The notes under the pieces were generated by a model. The model searched no databases. It saw nothing but the letters and a program-made list of their open reading frames with translations, and was not told the DNA's origin. From assembly GCF_033406955.1 (NCBI RefSeq), contig NZ_CP137734.1:5580001-5644000 (forward strand): a DNA stretch of 64,000 nt, in the 5' to 3' direction. Origin of the DNA: Streptomyces violaceoruber (GTDB lineage: Bacteria > Actinomycetota > Actinomycetes > Streptomycetales > Streptomycetaceae). Made by a program: the position numbers and the translations under genes. Shown here in pieces: positions 1 through 8,007 of the stretch (its first letter is position 1; each line of letters starts with the position of its first letter).

Positions 1-69
1 GAGTGCGGCCCGGTCGTTCATGGCGCGCAGGACGCGCGGGGTGCCCGGCGTACCGGCGGTTCCTGCCAT
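1..69 (-). CDS. ROK-family transcriptional regulator, N-terminal fragment (cut by window edge)
   Basis: Only 23 codons are inside the window. They begin at an ATG read leftward from position 69 and continue past the edge. The peptide (Met-Ala-Gly-Thr, then GTPRVLRAMNDRAAL) is like the start of Streptomyces ROK regulators, where an 'RxMNxRAxL' stretch opens the DNA-binding winged helix before the sugar-kinase-like domain. The family assignment rests on these few residues alone. It could be another winged-helix regulator. Confidence 0.45.
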   Translation of the reverse strand, partial: MAGTAGTPGTPRVLRAMNDRAAL

Positions 70-237
70 GCGTGTCCACACCTGCCTCTCGACCGCTCAG
101 CTTTTCAGGGGGCGGTGGGGGAAGTCCACCGCGCGGATCACGGGACACGTTCCGGCGGGACGCCCGAGTGCGTCTGTTAGGAAAGTTTCCTGTTGGCTGG
201 AGAACGTAGGCCCGCCCGCAAGGAGCCGTCAAGAGAC

Positions 238-273
238 CGCCCCCGAGGCAACGCAGTCGTTACCTCGGGGGCG
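238..273 (-). terminator. Hairpin terminator after the MscS gene
   Basis: A perfect 11-bp inverted repeat (arms 238-248 and 263-273, 14-nt loop) lies 20 bp past the stop of the leftward MscS gene. There is no clear T-run, as is usual for Streptomyces terminators. Confidence 0.6.
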
Positions 274-292
274 GGAAGCGCGCCGGGCGGGG

Positions 293-1420
293 CTACTTGC
301 TGGTGCTGGGCGGCGGAATGGGGGAGGCCGCCATCGACTGCGGCGACACGGTGCTGGCGTACGCCGACGGTGCCGCGACGCCCGCCGTCGGGTCGGCGGC
401 GGCCGGGGCGCCCTCCAGCGGGACCGTGGCCCCGCCGACGATCGCGATGCCGGCCGCGTCGAAGGCCCGCTTGATCCGCCAGCGCAGTTCACGCTCGACG
501 GTGAGGGACTTGCCGGGCATGGTCTTCGCGGAGACCCGCACCACCATCGAGTCGAGCAGTACGGAGTCCAGCCCGAGGGTCTCGATCGGCCCCCAGAGCA
601 TCTCGTTCCACGGCTCTTCCTTGCTCATCCGCTCGCCGACCGCGGACAGGGTCTCCTTCACCTTGTCCAGGTCCTCGCCGGAGCGGACCGTGACGTCGAC
701 CCCGGCCGTGGACCAGCCCTGGGAGAGGTTGCCGATGCGCTTGACCTCGCCGTTGCGGACGTACCAGATCTCGCCGTCGACACCGCGCAGCTTGGTCACC
801 CGCAGCCCGACCTCGATCACCTCGCCGGAGGCCACGCCCGCGTCGATGCTGTCGCCGACGCCGTACTGGTCCTCCAGGATCATGAAGACGCCGGACAGGA
901 AGTCGGTGACCAGGTTGCGGGCGCCGAAACCGATCGCGACACCGGCGACACCGGCGGAGGCCAGCAGCGGGGCCAGGTTGATCTGGAAGGTGCCGAGCAC
1001 CATCAGGGCGGCGGTGCCGAGGATGAGGAAGCTGGCCACCGAGCGCAGCACGGACCCGATGGCCTCGGAGCGCTGGCGGCGCCGCTCGGCGTTGACCAGC
1101 AGCCCGCTCAGCGCGGTGCCGCCGGACGACCCGCTCCTGCGGTTCATCCGCTCTATCAGCTTGGTGATCGCCCGCCGCACCACGGCGCGCAGCACCACCG
1201 CGATCACCACGATCAGCAGCACCCGCAGCCCGATCGCGAGCCACGTCGACCAGTTCTCCTCGACCCAGCCCGCGGCGTTCGTCGCGCTCTCGTGGGCCTC
1301 CTTCAGCGAGGGCACGGTCGGCGTCGTCGGGGACGGCGACGGCGAGGGCGACGACGCGGACGAGGCCGACGACGCGGACGACGAACCGGCGGCCGGCAGG
1401 ACGGCGGCGGACAGGGACAC
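293..1420 (-). CDS. MscS-family mechanosensitive ion channel
   Basis: This is a 375-residue membrane protein of the small-conductance mechanosensitive channel family, which releases solutes when membrane tension rises after osmotic downshift. A low-complexity Ser/Pro segment (about residues 10-35) comes first, then a transmembrane helix (about 58-80), a second hydrophobic stretch (about 125-145), and the conserved pore helix and beta-domain entry (ASAGVAGVAIGFGARNLV, then FLSGVFMILEDQYGVGD). The soluble vestibule domain follows. The reading frame runs upstream to 1519, but I chose the GTG at 1420 because a GGAGG sits 8 bp before it and no such site precedes the 1519 start. It stands alone and reads leftward, with a hairpin behind it. 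Confidence 0.88.
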   Translation of the reverse strand: MSLSAAVLPAAGSSSASSASSASSPSPSPSPTTPTVPSLKEAHESATNAAGWVEENWSTWLAIGLRVLLIVVIAVVLRAVVRRAITKLIERMNRRSGSSGGTALSGLLVNAERRRQRSEAIGSVLRSVASFLILGTAALMVLGTFQINLAPLLASAGVAGVAIGFGARNLVTDFLSGVFMILEDQYGVGDSIDAGVASGEVIEVGLRVTKLRGVDGEIWYVRNGEVKRIGNLSQGWSTAGVDVTVRSGEDLDKVKETLSAVGERMSKEEPWNEMLWGPIETLGLDSVLLDSMVVRVSAKTMPGKSLTVERELRWRIKRAFDAAGIAIVGGATVPLEGAPAAADPTAGVAAPSAYASTVSPQSMAASPIPPPSTSK

Positions 1421-1736
1421 GGCGGAAACCTCCAGGTGCGGCGGCCCGTCCTGCGCGGTCCGGTCCGAGGTCCGGTCCAAGGTCACGGAAAGGTCACCGG
1501 ACGGGCAGATGCACCACACTAACGGGGCACCGGACCCGGTTCGGCCCGAAACGGGCGGGGGAGACGTCGCTCACCCGCGCTTGAACTGGTCACGCTCGCG
1601 CCCCGGCGCCCCGTGTGGTCGAAAACACTCCCAGCCCGTTACCGGGACATGGTGGCGCTACGACCAGGCATGAGGGGAGACTGAACCAGATCGTCCCGGC
1701 GCGAGCCACGCGCCGCCGACGCCCAAGGAGGCACCC
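1421..1736. other. Intergenic region between divergent MscS and HNH genes
   Basis: About 316 bp hold the MscS ribosome site on the minus strand and the AAGGAGG ribosome site (1725-1731) of the HNH gene on the plus strand. I see no further gene and no convincing promoter boxes. Confidence 0.5.
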
Positions 1737-2273
1737 GTGCCGCATGTCCTGGTCCTCAACGCGTCGTACGAGCCACTCGGCGTCGTACCGCTCCGCCGCG
1801 CGCTCGTCCTCGTCCTGGAGAACAAGGCCGTGTGCCTCGAGGAGTCCGGCGCCTTTCTGCACAGCGCGACCGTCACCGTGCCCGCACCCAGCGTGGTCCG
1901 GCTCAAGCGGTTCGTGCGGGTGCCCTACCGGGGCCCCGTCCCGCTCACCCGCCGTGCCCTGTTCGCCCGCGACGGAGGCCGCTGCATGTACTGCGGCGCC
2001 GTCGCCACCAGCGTCGACCACGTCATCCCGCGCAGCCGCGGGGGCCTGCACGCGTGGGACAACGTGGTGGCGTCCTGCCGGCGCTGCAATCACGTGAAGG
2101 CCGACCGCCACCTGGTCGAGCTGGGCTGGCGCCTGCGCCACAAACCGGCTCCGCCCACCGGTCTGGCCTGGCGCATCATCGGCACCGGCCACCGGGACCC
2201 GCGCTGGTTGCCGTACTTGCAGCCGTACGGCGCGGAGGACGCCATGGCCCGGATCGACGGCATCTCCGCCTGA
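1737..2273 (+). CDS. HNH endonuclease family protein
   Basis: This 178-residue protein has a complete HNH (McrA-like) metal finger in its middle. Zinc ligands come as Cys83-x2-Cys86 and Cys114-x2-Cys117. The catalytic block is Asp94-His95 (DHVIPRSRGG), Asn109 and Asn118-His119. The first 70 residues form a small beta domain seen in the common actinobacterial form of this family ('HVLVLNASYEPL'). The GTG start has AAGGAGG 5 bp upstream. The family contains nicking and repair enzymes as well as unassigned chromosomal copies. This copy is single and conserved-looking, with no methylase or phage gene beside it, so a restriction role is not indicated. Substrate unknown. Confidence 0.88.
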   Translation: MPHVLVLNASYEPLGVVPLRRALVLVLENKAVCLEESGAFLHSATVTVPAPSVVRLKRFVRVPYRGPVPLTRRALFARDGGRCMYCGAVATSVDHVIPRSRGGLHAWDNVVASCRRCNHVKADRHLVELGWRLRHKPAPPTGLAWRIIGTGHRDPRWLPYLQPYGAEDAMARIDGISA

Positions 2274-2310
2274 CGTCCGGGCCTCCGCCTGCTCCCGCCC
2301 GTGCTCCGGC

Positions 2311-2895
2311 TCAGCGCACCCGGTTCTTCAGCGGCTCGGTGTCCAGGGCGGTCCCGACCGGCTCGGGCAGCGCGACCTCCTTGCCGAAGGGCAGCGCCTG
2401 CACGGTCTCGTACCGGCCCCCGTCGGGGCGGCTGTGCACCTTGACCTCGCAGGTGTCCCGGTCGATCAGCAGATACACCGGGATGCCGGTCTCGGCGTAC
2501 GCCCGGGGCTTGTCGACACGCTCACGCCGGTCGGTGTCCGAGTCGTACGAGGTGACCTCGACGACCGGGAGGACGGGGGCGGGGTCGGCCCACTCGCCCT
2601 GCCCCACGAAGGCTTCCGACGGAGCCAGCGAGCCGTCCGGCCGGGCGCGACCGCCTCGGCATGCCTCGACCACCAGTCCCTGTGTCGGGTCCAGCCACAG
2701 GTCGGGTCGGTGCTGCATACAGATGCGCGTCAGCCATTGGATGACGCGTCCGTGGTCGCCGTCGGGCACGGCCTTCCCGCCAAGATGTCCGTTGATGAAC
2801 TCGAGCCGCGCGCCTTCTGTGCTCCGGTCGGCGTGGCGGGCGCGTTCCTCGAACTCGGTGACGAGCATCTGCGGCCCGTCGGAGGTCACGGACAC
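2311..2895 (-). CDS. Uma2-family (PD-(D/E)XK fold) protein
   Basis: This 194-residue protein has the pattern of the Uma2/DUF820 family, a restriction-endonuclease-like fold that is expanded in Streptomyces and cyanobacteria. The likely metal and catalytic residues are Asp87 (RPD), Glu113 (PVVEVTS) and Lys129 (RVDKPRAY), followed by the family block ETGIPVYLLID. The GTG start at 2895 has a strong GGAGGAG 5 bp upstream. It is convergent with the HNH gene and has no toxin or methylase partner. The cellular role of the family is unknown. Confidence 0.85.
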   Translation of the reverse strand: MSVTSDGPQMLVTEFEERARHADRSTEGARLEFINGHLGGKAVPDGDHGRVIQWLTRICMQHRPDLWLDPTQGLVVEACRGGRARPDGSLAPSEAFVGQGEWADPAPVLPVVEVTSYDSDTDRRERVDKPRAYAETGIPVYLLIDRDTCEVKVHSRPDGGRYETVQALPFGKEVALPEPVGTALDTEPLKNRVR

Positions 2896-2952
2896 AAGGC
2901 TCCTCCGGATCCGCGGGGGTCCACAACCTCAGCGTAGGGGGGATCCGGCCGG

Positions 2953-3618
2953 TCAGGGGCGGCGCCAGGTGAGGGTGTAGCGCCAGAAGAGGCGGCGGCG
3001 CAGTCGGGCGCCGGGCAGAACCGTGTGGGCCTCCGCGGCGATGTCGGGGAAGGCCATGTCGGCCGGGCGGGTCCGGGCGGTCATCGAGGTGGGCGGGGCG
3101 GCGGCCCGGCCCCTGTTCTTGAGCCACCCGAGGGCGGCGTTCGGGAGGACGGCGCCTGCGCCGAGCAGGTGGTCCGTGACGGTTCGCGGTCGGTAGAGGC
3201 CGACGACGACCAGGGTGCCGCCGGGGGCCATGTGCTCACGGAAGGTGTCGAGGGCCTCGGTGAACGGCAGGTGGTGGAGGGTGGCGACGCAGGTGATGAC
3301 GTCGTGGGGTCCGGCGGGGAGGTCCGTCAGGGCGTCGGCGACGGCGAAGGAGGCCGCCGTCGGCTCGGGAGTCAGCGCGCGTGCCTGTGCGGTGATCGCC
3401 GGATCCGAATCGACGCCGCGGACCTCGTCGGCCCGGGTGGCGAGCAGACGGGCCAGGTCACCGGTGCCGGAACCGACGTCCAGCGCGCTGCCGAACCGGC
3501 GAGGGAGCTGCCGCAGGATCCAGCGGTGGTAGTGGGCGTTGTGGTCCCAGGGGTGAGCGGCGTTGAACCGGTCGAGCGCCTGAACGAGGCGGTGCGGGGT
3601 CAAGCCGGCCAACGTCAC
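2953..3618 (-). CDS. Class I SAM-dependent methyltransferase
   Basis: The product is 221 residues. The Rossmann motif I ALDVGSGTGD (residues 45-54) binds S-adenosylmethionine. An acidic residue after strand 2 (RGVDSD) and a motif IV-like ITCVATLHHLP follow, as in small-molecule methyltransferases of the Methyltransf_11/25 type. The frame is open far upstream, but the GTG at 3618 is preceded by GGAGGA and the homologous part starts here. The substrate cannot be told from the sequence, and no pathway genes surround it. Confidence 0.85.
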   Translation of the reverse strand: MTLAGLTPHRLVQALDRFNAAHPWDHNAHYHRWILRQLPRRFGSALDVGSGTGDLARLLATRADEVRGVDSDPAITAQARALTPEPTAASFAVADALTDLPAGPHDVITCVATLHHLPFTEALDTFREHMAPGGTLVVVGLYRPRTVTDHLLGAGAVLPNAALGWLKNRGRAAAPPTSMTARTRPADMAFPDIAAEAHTVLPGARLRRRLFWRYTLTWRRP

Positions 3619-3860
3619 GCTGTCCTCCGACGGTGAGGTGCTTTTGGTACAGCAGGATGCTCGAACCCGAGGAATGACTCCTGCACGGCCTCGGAATCGG
3701 AACAGGAGCGGGGACCGACCGCACGGCCACCGACGCGGGCGCCGTCCGCCTGCGGTCGGACGAGGCTGCGAGCGACCGCACCGGCAGCCGCGGTTTCGCG
3801 CAGCCTGGGAGGGTACAGCCGCTGTCGCCGCGCGTGCCGAGCCCGGGCGGGACGGAGAGG

Positions 3861-4295
3861 CTAGCGAGGTGTCGCGAGTACGTTCCGGAGTACGTCTTCG
3901 AGCGTGACGCGGGCCAGCTCGTGCCTCACGGTCTCCTCGATGCCCTCGTAGACGTCCCGCATCGCCGGCTGGATGCCGTGACCCACCACGCATCCCTGAT
4001 CCGGGGTGGTGCGGTGCATCGCGAACAGCGGGCCGGGTTCCACTGCCTCGTACACGTCGAGCAGGGTCATCGACCCCAGCTCGCGCGCCAGCGACCAGCC
4101 CGCGCCCACACCCCGTCGGGACTCCACGAGCCCGGACCTGCGCAGCTCACCCAGCAGCCGCCTGATCACCACGGGGTTGGTGTTCGCGCTGGCCGCGATC
4201 TGCTCGGAGGTGGCGACCTCATGGCCCTGGCGCTGGTAGAGGCCGATCCAGGCCAGCGCGTGGGCAGCGATGGTCAGCCTGCTGTTGGCGCTCAT
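3861..4295 (-). CDS. Rrf2-family transcriptional regulator
   Basis: This 144-residue protein has a winged helix at residues 28-68 (ATSEQIAASANTNPVVIRRLL, then a GAGWSLAR wing) and a C-terminal dimerisation helix, the layout of Rrf2 proteins. IscR/NsrR-type members use three cysteines to hold an Fe-S cluster. Here I see only Cys102, so a cluster is unlikely, and sensing may resemble the YwnA/HypR-like redox or ligand-responsive members. The ATG has GGAGGAG just upstream. It is divergent from a short-chain dehydrogenase, and the 127 bp between them hold two inverted repeats that are the probable operators. Confidence 0.88.
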   Translation of the reverse strand: MSANSRLTIAAHALAWIGLYQRQGHEVATSEQIAASANTNPVVIRRLLGELRRSGLVESRRGVGAGWSLARELGSMTLLDVYEAVEPGPLFAMHRTTPDQGCVVGHGIQPAMRDVYEGIEETVRHELARVTLEDVLRNVLATPR

Positions 4296-4325
4296 GAGTC
4301 CCTCCTCCCGGCCGCAACGCTTTAT

Positions 4326-4347
4326 GTTACGACAACGCAGTCGTAAC
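4326..4347. promoter_or_regulatory. Operator candidate 1 (Rrf2/SDR divergent region)
   Basis: An inverted repeat with perfect 8-bp arms GTTACGAC (4326-4333) and GTCGTAAC (4340-4347), 6 bp apart. It lies between the divergent Rrf2 and SDR genes and shares its arms with the site 29 bp downstream. Confidence 0.7.
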
Positions 4348-4354
4348 AGCGAAG

Positions 4355-4375
4355 GTTGCGACAGGCTGTCGTAAC
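4355..4375. promoter_or_regulatory. Operator candidate 2 (Rrf2/SDR divergent region)
   Basis: An inverted repeat with arms GTTGCGAC (4355-4362) and GTCGTAAC (4368-4375), 5 bp apart. A third left half-site GTTGCGAC follows at 4383-4390, so the left halves repeat every 28-29 bp. Probable binding sites of the adjacent Rrf2 regulator. Confidence 0.7.
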
Positions 4376-4422
4376 AATTAGTGTTGCGACTACCTGAAGA
4401 GTCGATCAACGAGGTGGGACGA

Positions 4423-5160
4423 ATGGGCAAGTCACTCACGGGCAAGATCGCCGTGGTCACCGGGGGCAGCACCGGTATCGGGTTCGCGACCGCACGCGCG
4501 TTCCGCGACGAGGGTGCCAGGGTCTTCGTCACCGGTCGCCGCAAGGACGCGCTCGACGCCGCGACCGCCGAGCTCGGACCTGCCGTGACCGGCGTGGTCT
4601 GTGACGTCTCCGTGCCCGCGGACCTCGACGCGTTCTACGGCACGGTGCGCGACCAGGCCGGCCGCATCGACGTGCTGGTCGCCAATGCCGGCATCGGCGT
4701 CGCGGCTCCGTTCGGGGAGGTGACGGAGGAACTGATCGACTCGGTGTTCGCCGTCAACGTCAAGGGAACGATCTTCACTCTGCAGCAAGCGCTGCCGCTG
4801 CTCAGCTCCAACGCGTCGGTGATCCTCACGGGTTCGACCGCCTCGACACGGCCCACCCAGGGGCTCGAGGTCTACGGGGCGTCGAAGGCCGCCGTCCGCA
4901 ACCTCGCCCGTGGCTGGGCCCACAGCTCGCGCACGCACGGCTTCCGGGTCAACGTCGTGTCCCCGGGCGGGACGCGCACCCCCGGTCTGCTGGAGCTGGT
5001 CCCGCCCGAGGCTCTCCAGCAGGCCGAAGGCGGGATCCCTCTCGGCCGGCTCGCCGAACCCGAAGAGATCGCCGCCCTGACGACGTTCCTCGCCTCGGAC
5101 GCGTCGAGTTACGTCAACGGTGCCGAGTTCTTCGCCGACGGTGGTTACGCGCAGGTGTGA
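4423..5160 (+). CDS. Short-chain dehydrogenase/reductase
   Basis: This 245-residue classical SDR has the dinucleotide-binding TGGSTGIG (residues 13-20), the structural NAG (88-90), a catalytic Ser near 138-141, and Tyr151-x3-Lys155 (YGASK). The end (FFADGGYAQV) is also typical. The RRK after strand 2 (TGRRKDAL) suggests NADP(H). The start is the ATG at 4423 with GAGGTGGG before it. In-frame codons run back to 4381 but would overlap the operator region. It is divergent from an Rrf2 regulator, so it is probably controlled by it. The substrate is not evident; reduction of a reactive carbonyl would fit a stress-type regulator, but that is inference. Confidence 0.9.
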   Translation: MGKSLTGKIAVVTGGSTGIGFATARAFRDEGARVFVTGRRKDALDAATAELGPAVTGVVCDVSVPADLDAFYGTVRDQAGRIDVLVANAGIGVAAPFGEVTEELIDSVFAVNVKGTIFTLQQALPLLSSNASVILTGSTASTRPTQGLEVYGASKAAVRNLARGWAHSSRTHGFRVNVVSPGGTRTPGLLELVPPEALQQAEGGIPLGRLAEPEEIAALTTFLASDASSYVNGAEFFADGGYAQV

Positions 5161-5465
5161 CACGCACGCCGTCGCGCCCCCTCTTCGACACGCCGCGGCG
5201 GCGTGTCGAAGAGGGGGCGCATGTGCGGCCGGTTTGGCTGATCCGTGCCCGGGTTACGTGTTTTTTTGGCTGGTTTTGTAGGTATTCGGGAGGGCGTGGA
5301 TGTGACCAGGGCCACGTTGGCGGTATTGGGGCGTCTGTCCTCGTGCGGACTGGGTAGGGGCTGCCGTAACTCGCCACAAGCGTGCTCGGTACGACGCCCG
5401 ACCCAGAGCCCGATGACGGGCCCGTTCCACCGTCCGACCCAGAGCCTGATCCAAAGGAGACCCCC
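5161..5465. other. Intergenic region before the malQ operon
   Basis: About 305 bp hold the long hairpin, then a less GC-rich stretch with a run of seven T (near 5263-5269). A short direct repeat, CCGACCCAGAGCC, occurs at about 5398-5410 and 5434-5446. The AAGGAG ribosome site of the next gene is at the end. The promoter of the malQ operon is probably here, but I cannot place its boxes. Confidence 0.5.
5174..5220. terminator. Very strong 22-bp perfect hairpin after the SDR gene
   Basis: Arms 5174-5195 and 5199-5220 are perfectly complementary over 22 bp with a 3-nt loop. It starts 13 bp after the SDR stop. The stem is unusually long and exact for a terminator. Confidence 0.75.
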
Positions 5466-5777
5466 GTGGCTGCACTGGCGCCCCTTCTGCTCCCGGCCCC
5501 TTCCAAACCCGTGGCGGAGCCGTCCACCCCCTGGGCGGAGCCCTCCGCCGCCTCCGAGGCCCCGCACTACTGCGTCTTCGGCGCCACCGGCAGCTGCGCC
5601 GAGACCCCGCTGACCAGCGAACCGCCGCTGCCCGACGCCGAGCCCCTCACCAGCGAGTCGCCGTTCGCCGACGCCGTACCGCTGACCAGCGAGTCCTCGC
5701 CCGAACTCACGGCCGACGTGCCGGACCAGGGCGGCCCCTCCTTCGCCGTCCCCGTCCCGGAACCCACGAGGTCGTAG
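5466..5777 (+). CDS. Small Pro/Ser/Glu-rich repeat protein preceding malQ
   Basis: This is a 103-residue reading frame with an AAGGAG six bases before its GTG and only 9 bp between its stop and the malQ start, so the two are surely cotranscribed. I do not recognise a family. The start (MAALAPLLLPAPSKP) is mildly hydrophobic but is not a clear signal peptide. Two cysteines lie in HYCVFGATGSC. Three imperfect 12-residue repeats beginning PLTSE follow, with Asp/Glu and Pro between them. It looks unstructured and acidic. It could be a regulatory or scaffold peptide for the glucanotransferase, or a poorly conserved leader protein. Confidence 0.6.
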   Translation: MAALAPLLLPAPSKPVAEPSTPWAEPSAASEAPHYCVFGATGSCAETPLTSEPPLPDAEPLTSESPFADAVPLTSESSPELTADVPDQGGPSFAVPVPEPTRS

Positions 5778-5786
5778 AGGAAGCAG

Positions 5787-7922
5787 ATGCCCGCAGCCCA
5801 GCCGGCCGAGCCCCCCGCCGAGGACCTTCCCGAGGATCTGACCAGGCTCGCCGCCCTGCACGGCGTCGCCACCTCCTACCGCCCCTCCCCGGACCGCACC
5901 GTCCCGGCCACGGCCACCGCCGTCACCCTCGCGCTGGCCGCCCTCGGCGTGGACGCGAGCAGCCCCGGGGCCGTACGGGCCGCGCTCACCGCCCGCGAGA
6001 CCGAGCTGCGCGGACGGCTGCTGCCGCCCACCGTCGTCCGCTGGGACGGCGGCGGCACCCCGGCCGCGCTGGCCGCCCTGCCGGCGGGCACCCGGCTGCG
6101 CGTCGACACCGAGCAGGGCGAGCGGCTCGACGGCGTCGGGCGGCTTCCGCACGGAGTGCACCGGCTGACCGCCACCGCACCCGACGGGCGTACCGCCGAC
6201 GCACACCTGATCGTCGCGCCCGCCCGGCTGCCCGCCCCGGCCGTGCGCTCCTACGGCCTCCTCGTCCAGCTCTACTCCCTCCTCTCCCGCCGCTCCTGGG
6301 GCATGGGCGACCTCGGCGACCTCGGTGAACTGGCCGCCTGGGCCGGTCGCTCCCTCGGCGCCGGATTCGTCCAGGTCAACCCGTTGCACGCGGCCGTACC
6401 CGGTGCCCCCGCCGACCCGTCGCCGTACCGGCCGTCCTCGCGCCGCTTCCCCGACCCGGTGCATCTGCGGATCGAGGACGTGCCCGAGTTCGCGTACGTC
6501 ACCGACCACGAGCGCGCCCGGTCCCTGAGGGAGCGGGCCGGGCGGCTGCGCGAGGGCGTGCTGGAGAAGGACGCCCTGATCGACCGGGACGCCGTGTGGG
6601 AGCTGAAGCGCGAGGCCCTGGAACTGCTCCACGAGGTCCCCCTCGGCCCCGGCCGCCGCGCCGCCTACTGCGACTACCTCGCCGAACAGGGCACCGCCCT
6701 GGAGGACCACGCCACCTGGTGCGCGCTCGCCGAGGTCCACGGCTCCGACTGGCACCGCTGGCCCGAGGGCCTGCGCGCCCCCCGCTCGGCCGGCACCGAC
6801 CGCGCCCGCCGCGAGCTGATGGACCGCGTCGACCTCCACTCCCGCCTCACCTGGCTCACCGACACCCAGCTGACCGCCGCCCAGCGCACCGCCCGCGAGG
6901 CGGGCATGCCGGTGGGGATCGTCCACGACCTCGCCGTCGGCGTGCACCCGCGCGGTGCCGACTCCTGGGCCCAGCAGGAGTACTTCGCCGCGGGGATGTC
7001 GGTGGGAGCGCCGCCCGACGCCTTCAACTCCCGCGGCCAGGACTGGGGGTTGCCGCCCTGGCGCCCGGACCGCCTGGCCGCGTCCGGGTACGCGCCGTTC
7101 CGGGGACTGCTGCGCGGCCTGTTCCGGTACGCCGGGGCGCTGCGCGTCGACCACGTCATGGGCCTGTTCCGGCTCTGGTGGGTGCCCGAGGGCCGGCCGC
7201 CCACCGAGGGCACCTACGTCCACTACGACGCCGAGGCCATGCTCGCCGTCCTCGTCCTGGAGGCCGCCCGGGCCGGTGTCGTCGTCATCGGCGAGGACCT
7301 GGGCACCGTGGAGCCCGGGGTGCGCGAGGCGCTGCGCGAGCGCGGGGTGCTGGGCACCTCGGTGCTGTGGTTCGAACGGGACTGGACCGGCGACGGCCGC
7401 CCTCTGCCGCCCGAGCGGTGGCGCGCCGACTGCCTGGCCACCGCCACCACCCACGACCTGCCGTCCACCGCGGCCCGACTCACCGGCGAACACGTCGAAC
7501 TGCGCGACCGGCTCGGCCTGCTCGCCCGCCCGCTGGAGGAGGAGCGCGCCGAGGCCGCGGCGGACACCGCGGAGTGGCTCGACGTACTGAGCCGGCTCGG
7601 GCTGCTGCACGGCACCGGCGGCGACACCGGAACGCCCGCCGAGGAGGCGGAGATCCAGGCCGTGCACCGCTTCCTGCTGCGCACCCCCGCCCGCCTGGTC
7701 GGCCTCTGGCTCCCGGACGCCGTCGGCGACCGCCGCCCGCAGAACCTGCCCGGCACCTGGGACCAGTACCCGAACTGGCGGCTGCCCGTCGCCGACGCCG
7801 GGGGCCGCCCGGTGACGCTGGAGGAGCTGGCCGCCTCGCCCCGGCTGCACGCGCTGATCGACGTCGTGCGCGATGCCGCACGCGCCGCCGTACCCGAGCG
7901 CGGCGGCGTCCGGGACGGCTGA
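5787..7922 (+). CDS. malQ: 4-alpha-glucanotransferase (amylomaltase)
   Basis: This 711-residue GH77 enzyme transfers segments of alpha-1,4-glucans in maltodextrin and glycogen metabolism in the cytosol. The length fits the actinobacterial long form, with about 150 extra N-terminal residues before the (beta/alpha)8 barrel. The catalytic nucleophile is Asp455 (RVDHVMGLFRLWW), the acid/base is Glu503 (VIGEDLGTV) and the third acid is Asp557 (THDLPST). The conserved start of the barrel is seen in SWGMGDLGDL (about residues 171-180). It follows the small repeat protein at 9 bp and has no strong terminator behind it. Confidence 0.95.
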   Translation: MPAAQPAEPPAEDLPEDLTRLAALHGVATSYRPSPDRTVPATATAVTLALAALGVDASSPGAVRAALTARETELRGRLLPPTVVRWDGGGTPAALAALPAGTRLRVDTEQGERLDGVGRLPHGVHRLTATAPDGRTADAHLIVAPARLPAPAVRSYGLLVQLYSLLSRRSWGMGDLGDLGELAAWAGRSLGAGFVQVNPLHAAVPGAPADPSPYRPSSRRFPDPVHLRIEDVPEFAYVTDHERARSLRERAGRLREGVLEKDALIDRDAVWELKREALELLHEVPLGPGRRAAYCDYLAEQGTALEDHATWCALAEVHGSDWHRWPEGLRAPRSAGTDRARRELMDRVDLHSRLTWLTDTQLTAAQRTAREAGMPVGIVHDLAVGVHPRGADSWAQQEYFAAGMSVGAPPDAFNSRGQDWGLPPWRPDRLAASGYAPFRGLLRGLFRYAGALRVDHVMGLFRLWWVPEGRPPTEGTYVHYDAEAMLAVLVLEAARAGVVVIGEDLGTVEPGVREALRERGVLGTSVLWFERDWTGDGRPLPPERWRADCLATATTHDLPSTAARLTGEHVELRDRLGLLARPLEEERAEAAADTAEWLDVLSRLGLLHGTGGDTGTPAEEAEIQAVHRFLLRTPARLVGLWLPDAVGDRRPQNLPGTWDQYPNWRLPVADAGGRPVTLEELAASPRLHALIDVVRDAARAAVPERGGVRDG

Positions 7923-7995
7923 GCGGGACGCCCGCGCCGGACGCCCGCGGACCCCGTACGGGCACCCCGGGCGCGCGGCCGCCCGGACCGTTCGC

Positions 7996-8001
7996 TAACT
8001 T
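7996..8001 (+). promoter_or_regulatory. -10 box of a probable leaderless promoter
   Basis: TAACTT, 6 bp before the GTG of the small membrane protein. There is no Shine-Dalgarno site between them, so transcription probably starts at the GTG. Confidence 0.45.
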
Positions 8002-8007
8002 GGCACC

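Noticed and set aside
20..1522. Plus-strand frame of 500 codons opposite the MscS gene
   Set aside because: Low-complexity shadow; MscS motifs are on the minus strand.
5145..7850. Very long minus-strand open frame (about 900 codons) opposite malQ
   Set aside because: High GC keeps antisense frames open. Its translation is low-complexity Gly/Arg/Ala, while malQ on the other strand has all catalytic motifs.
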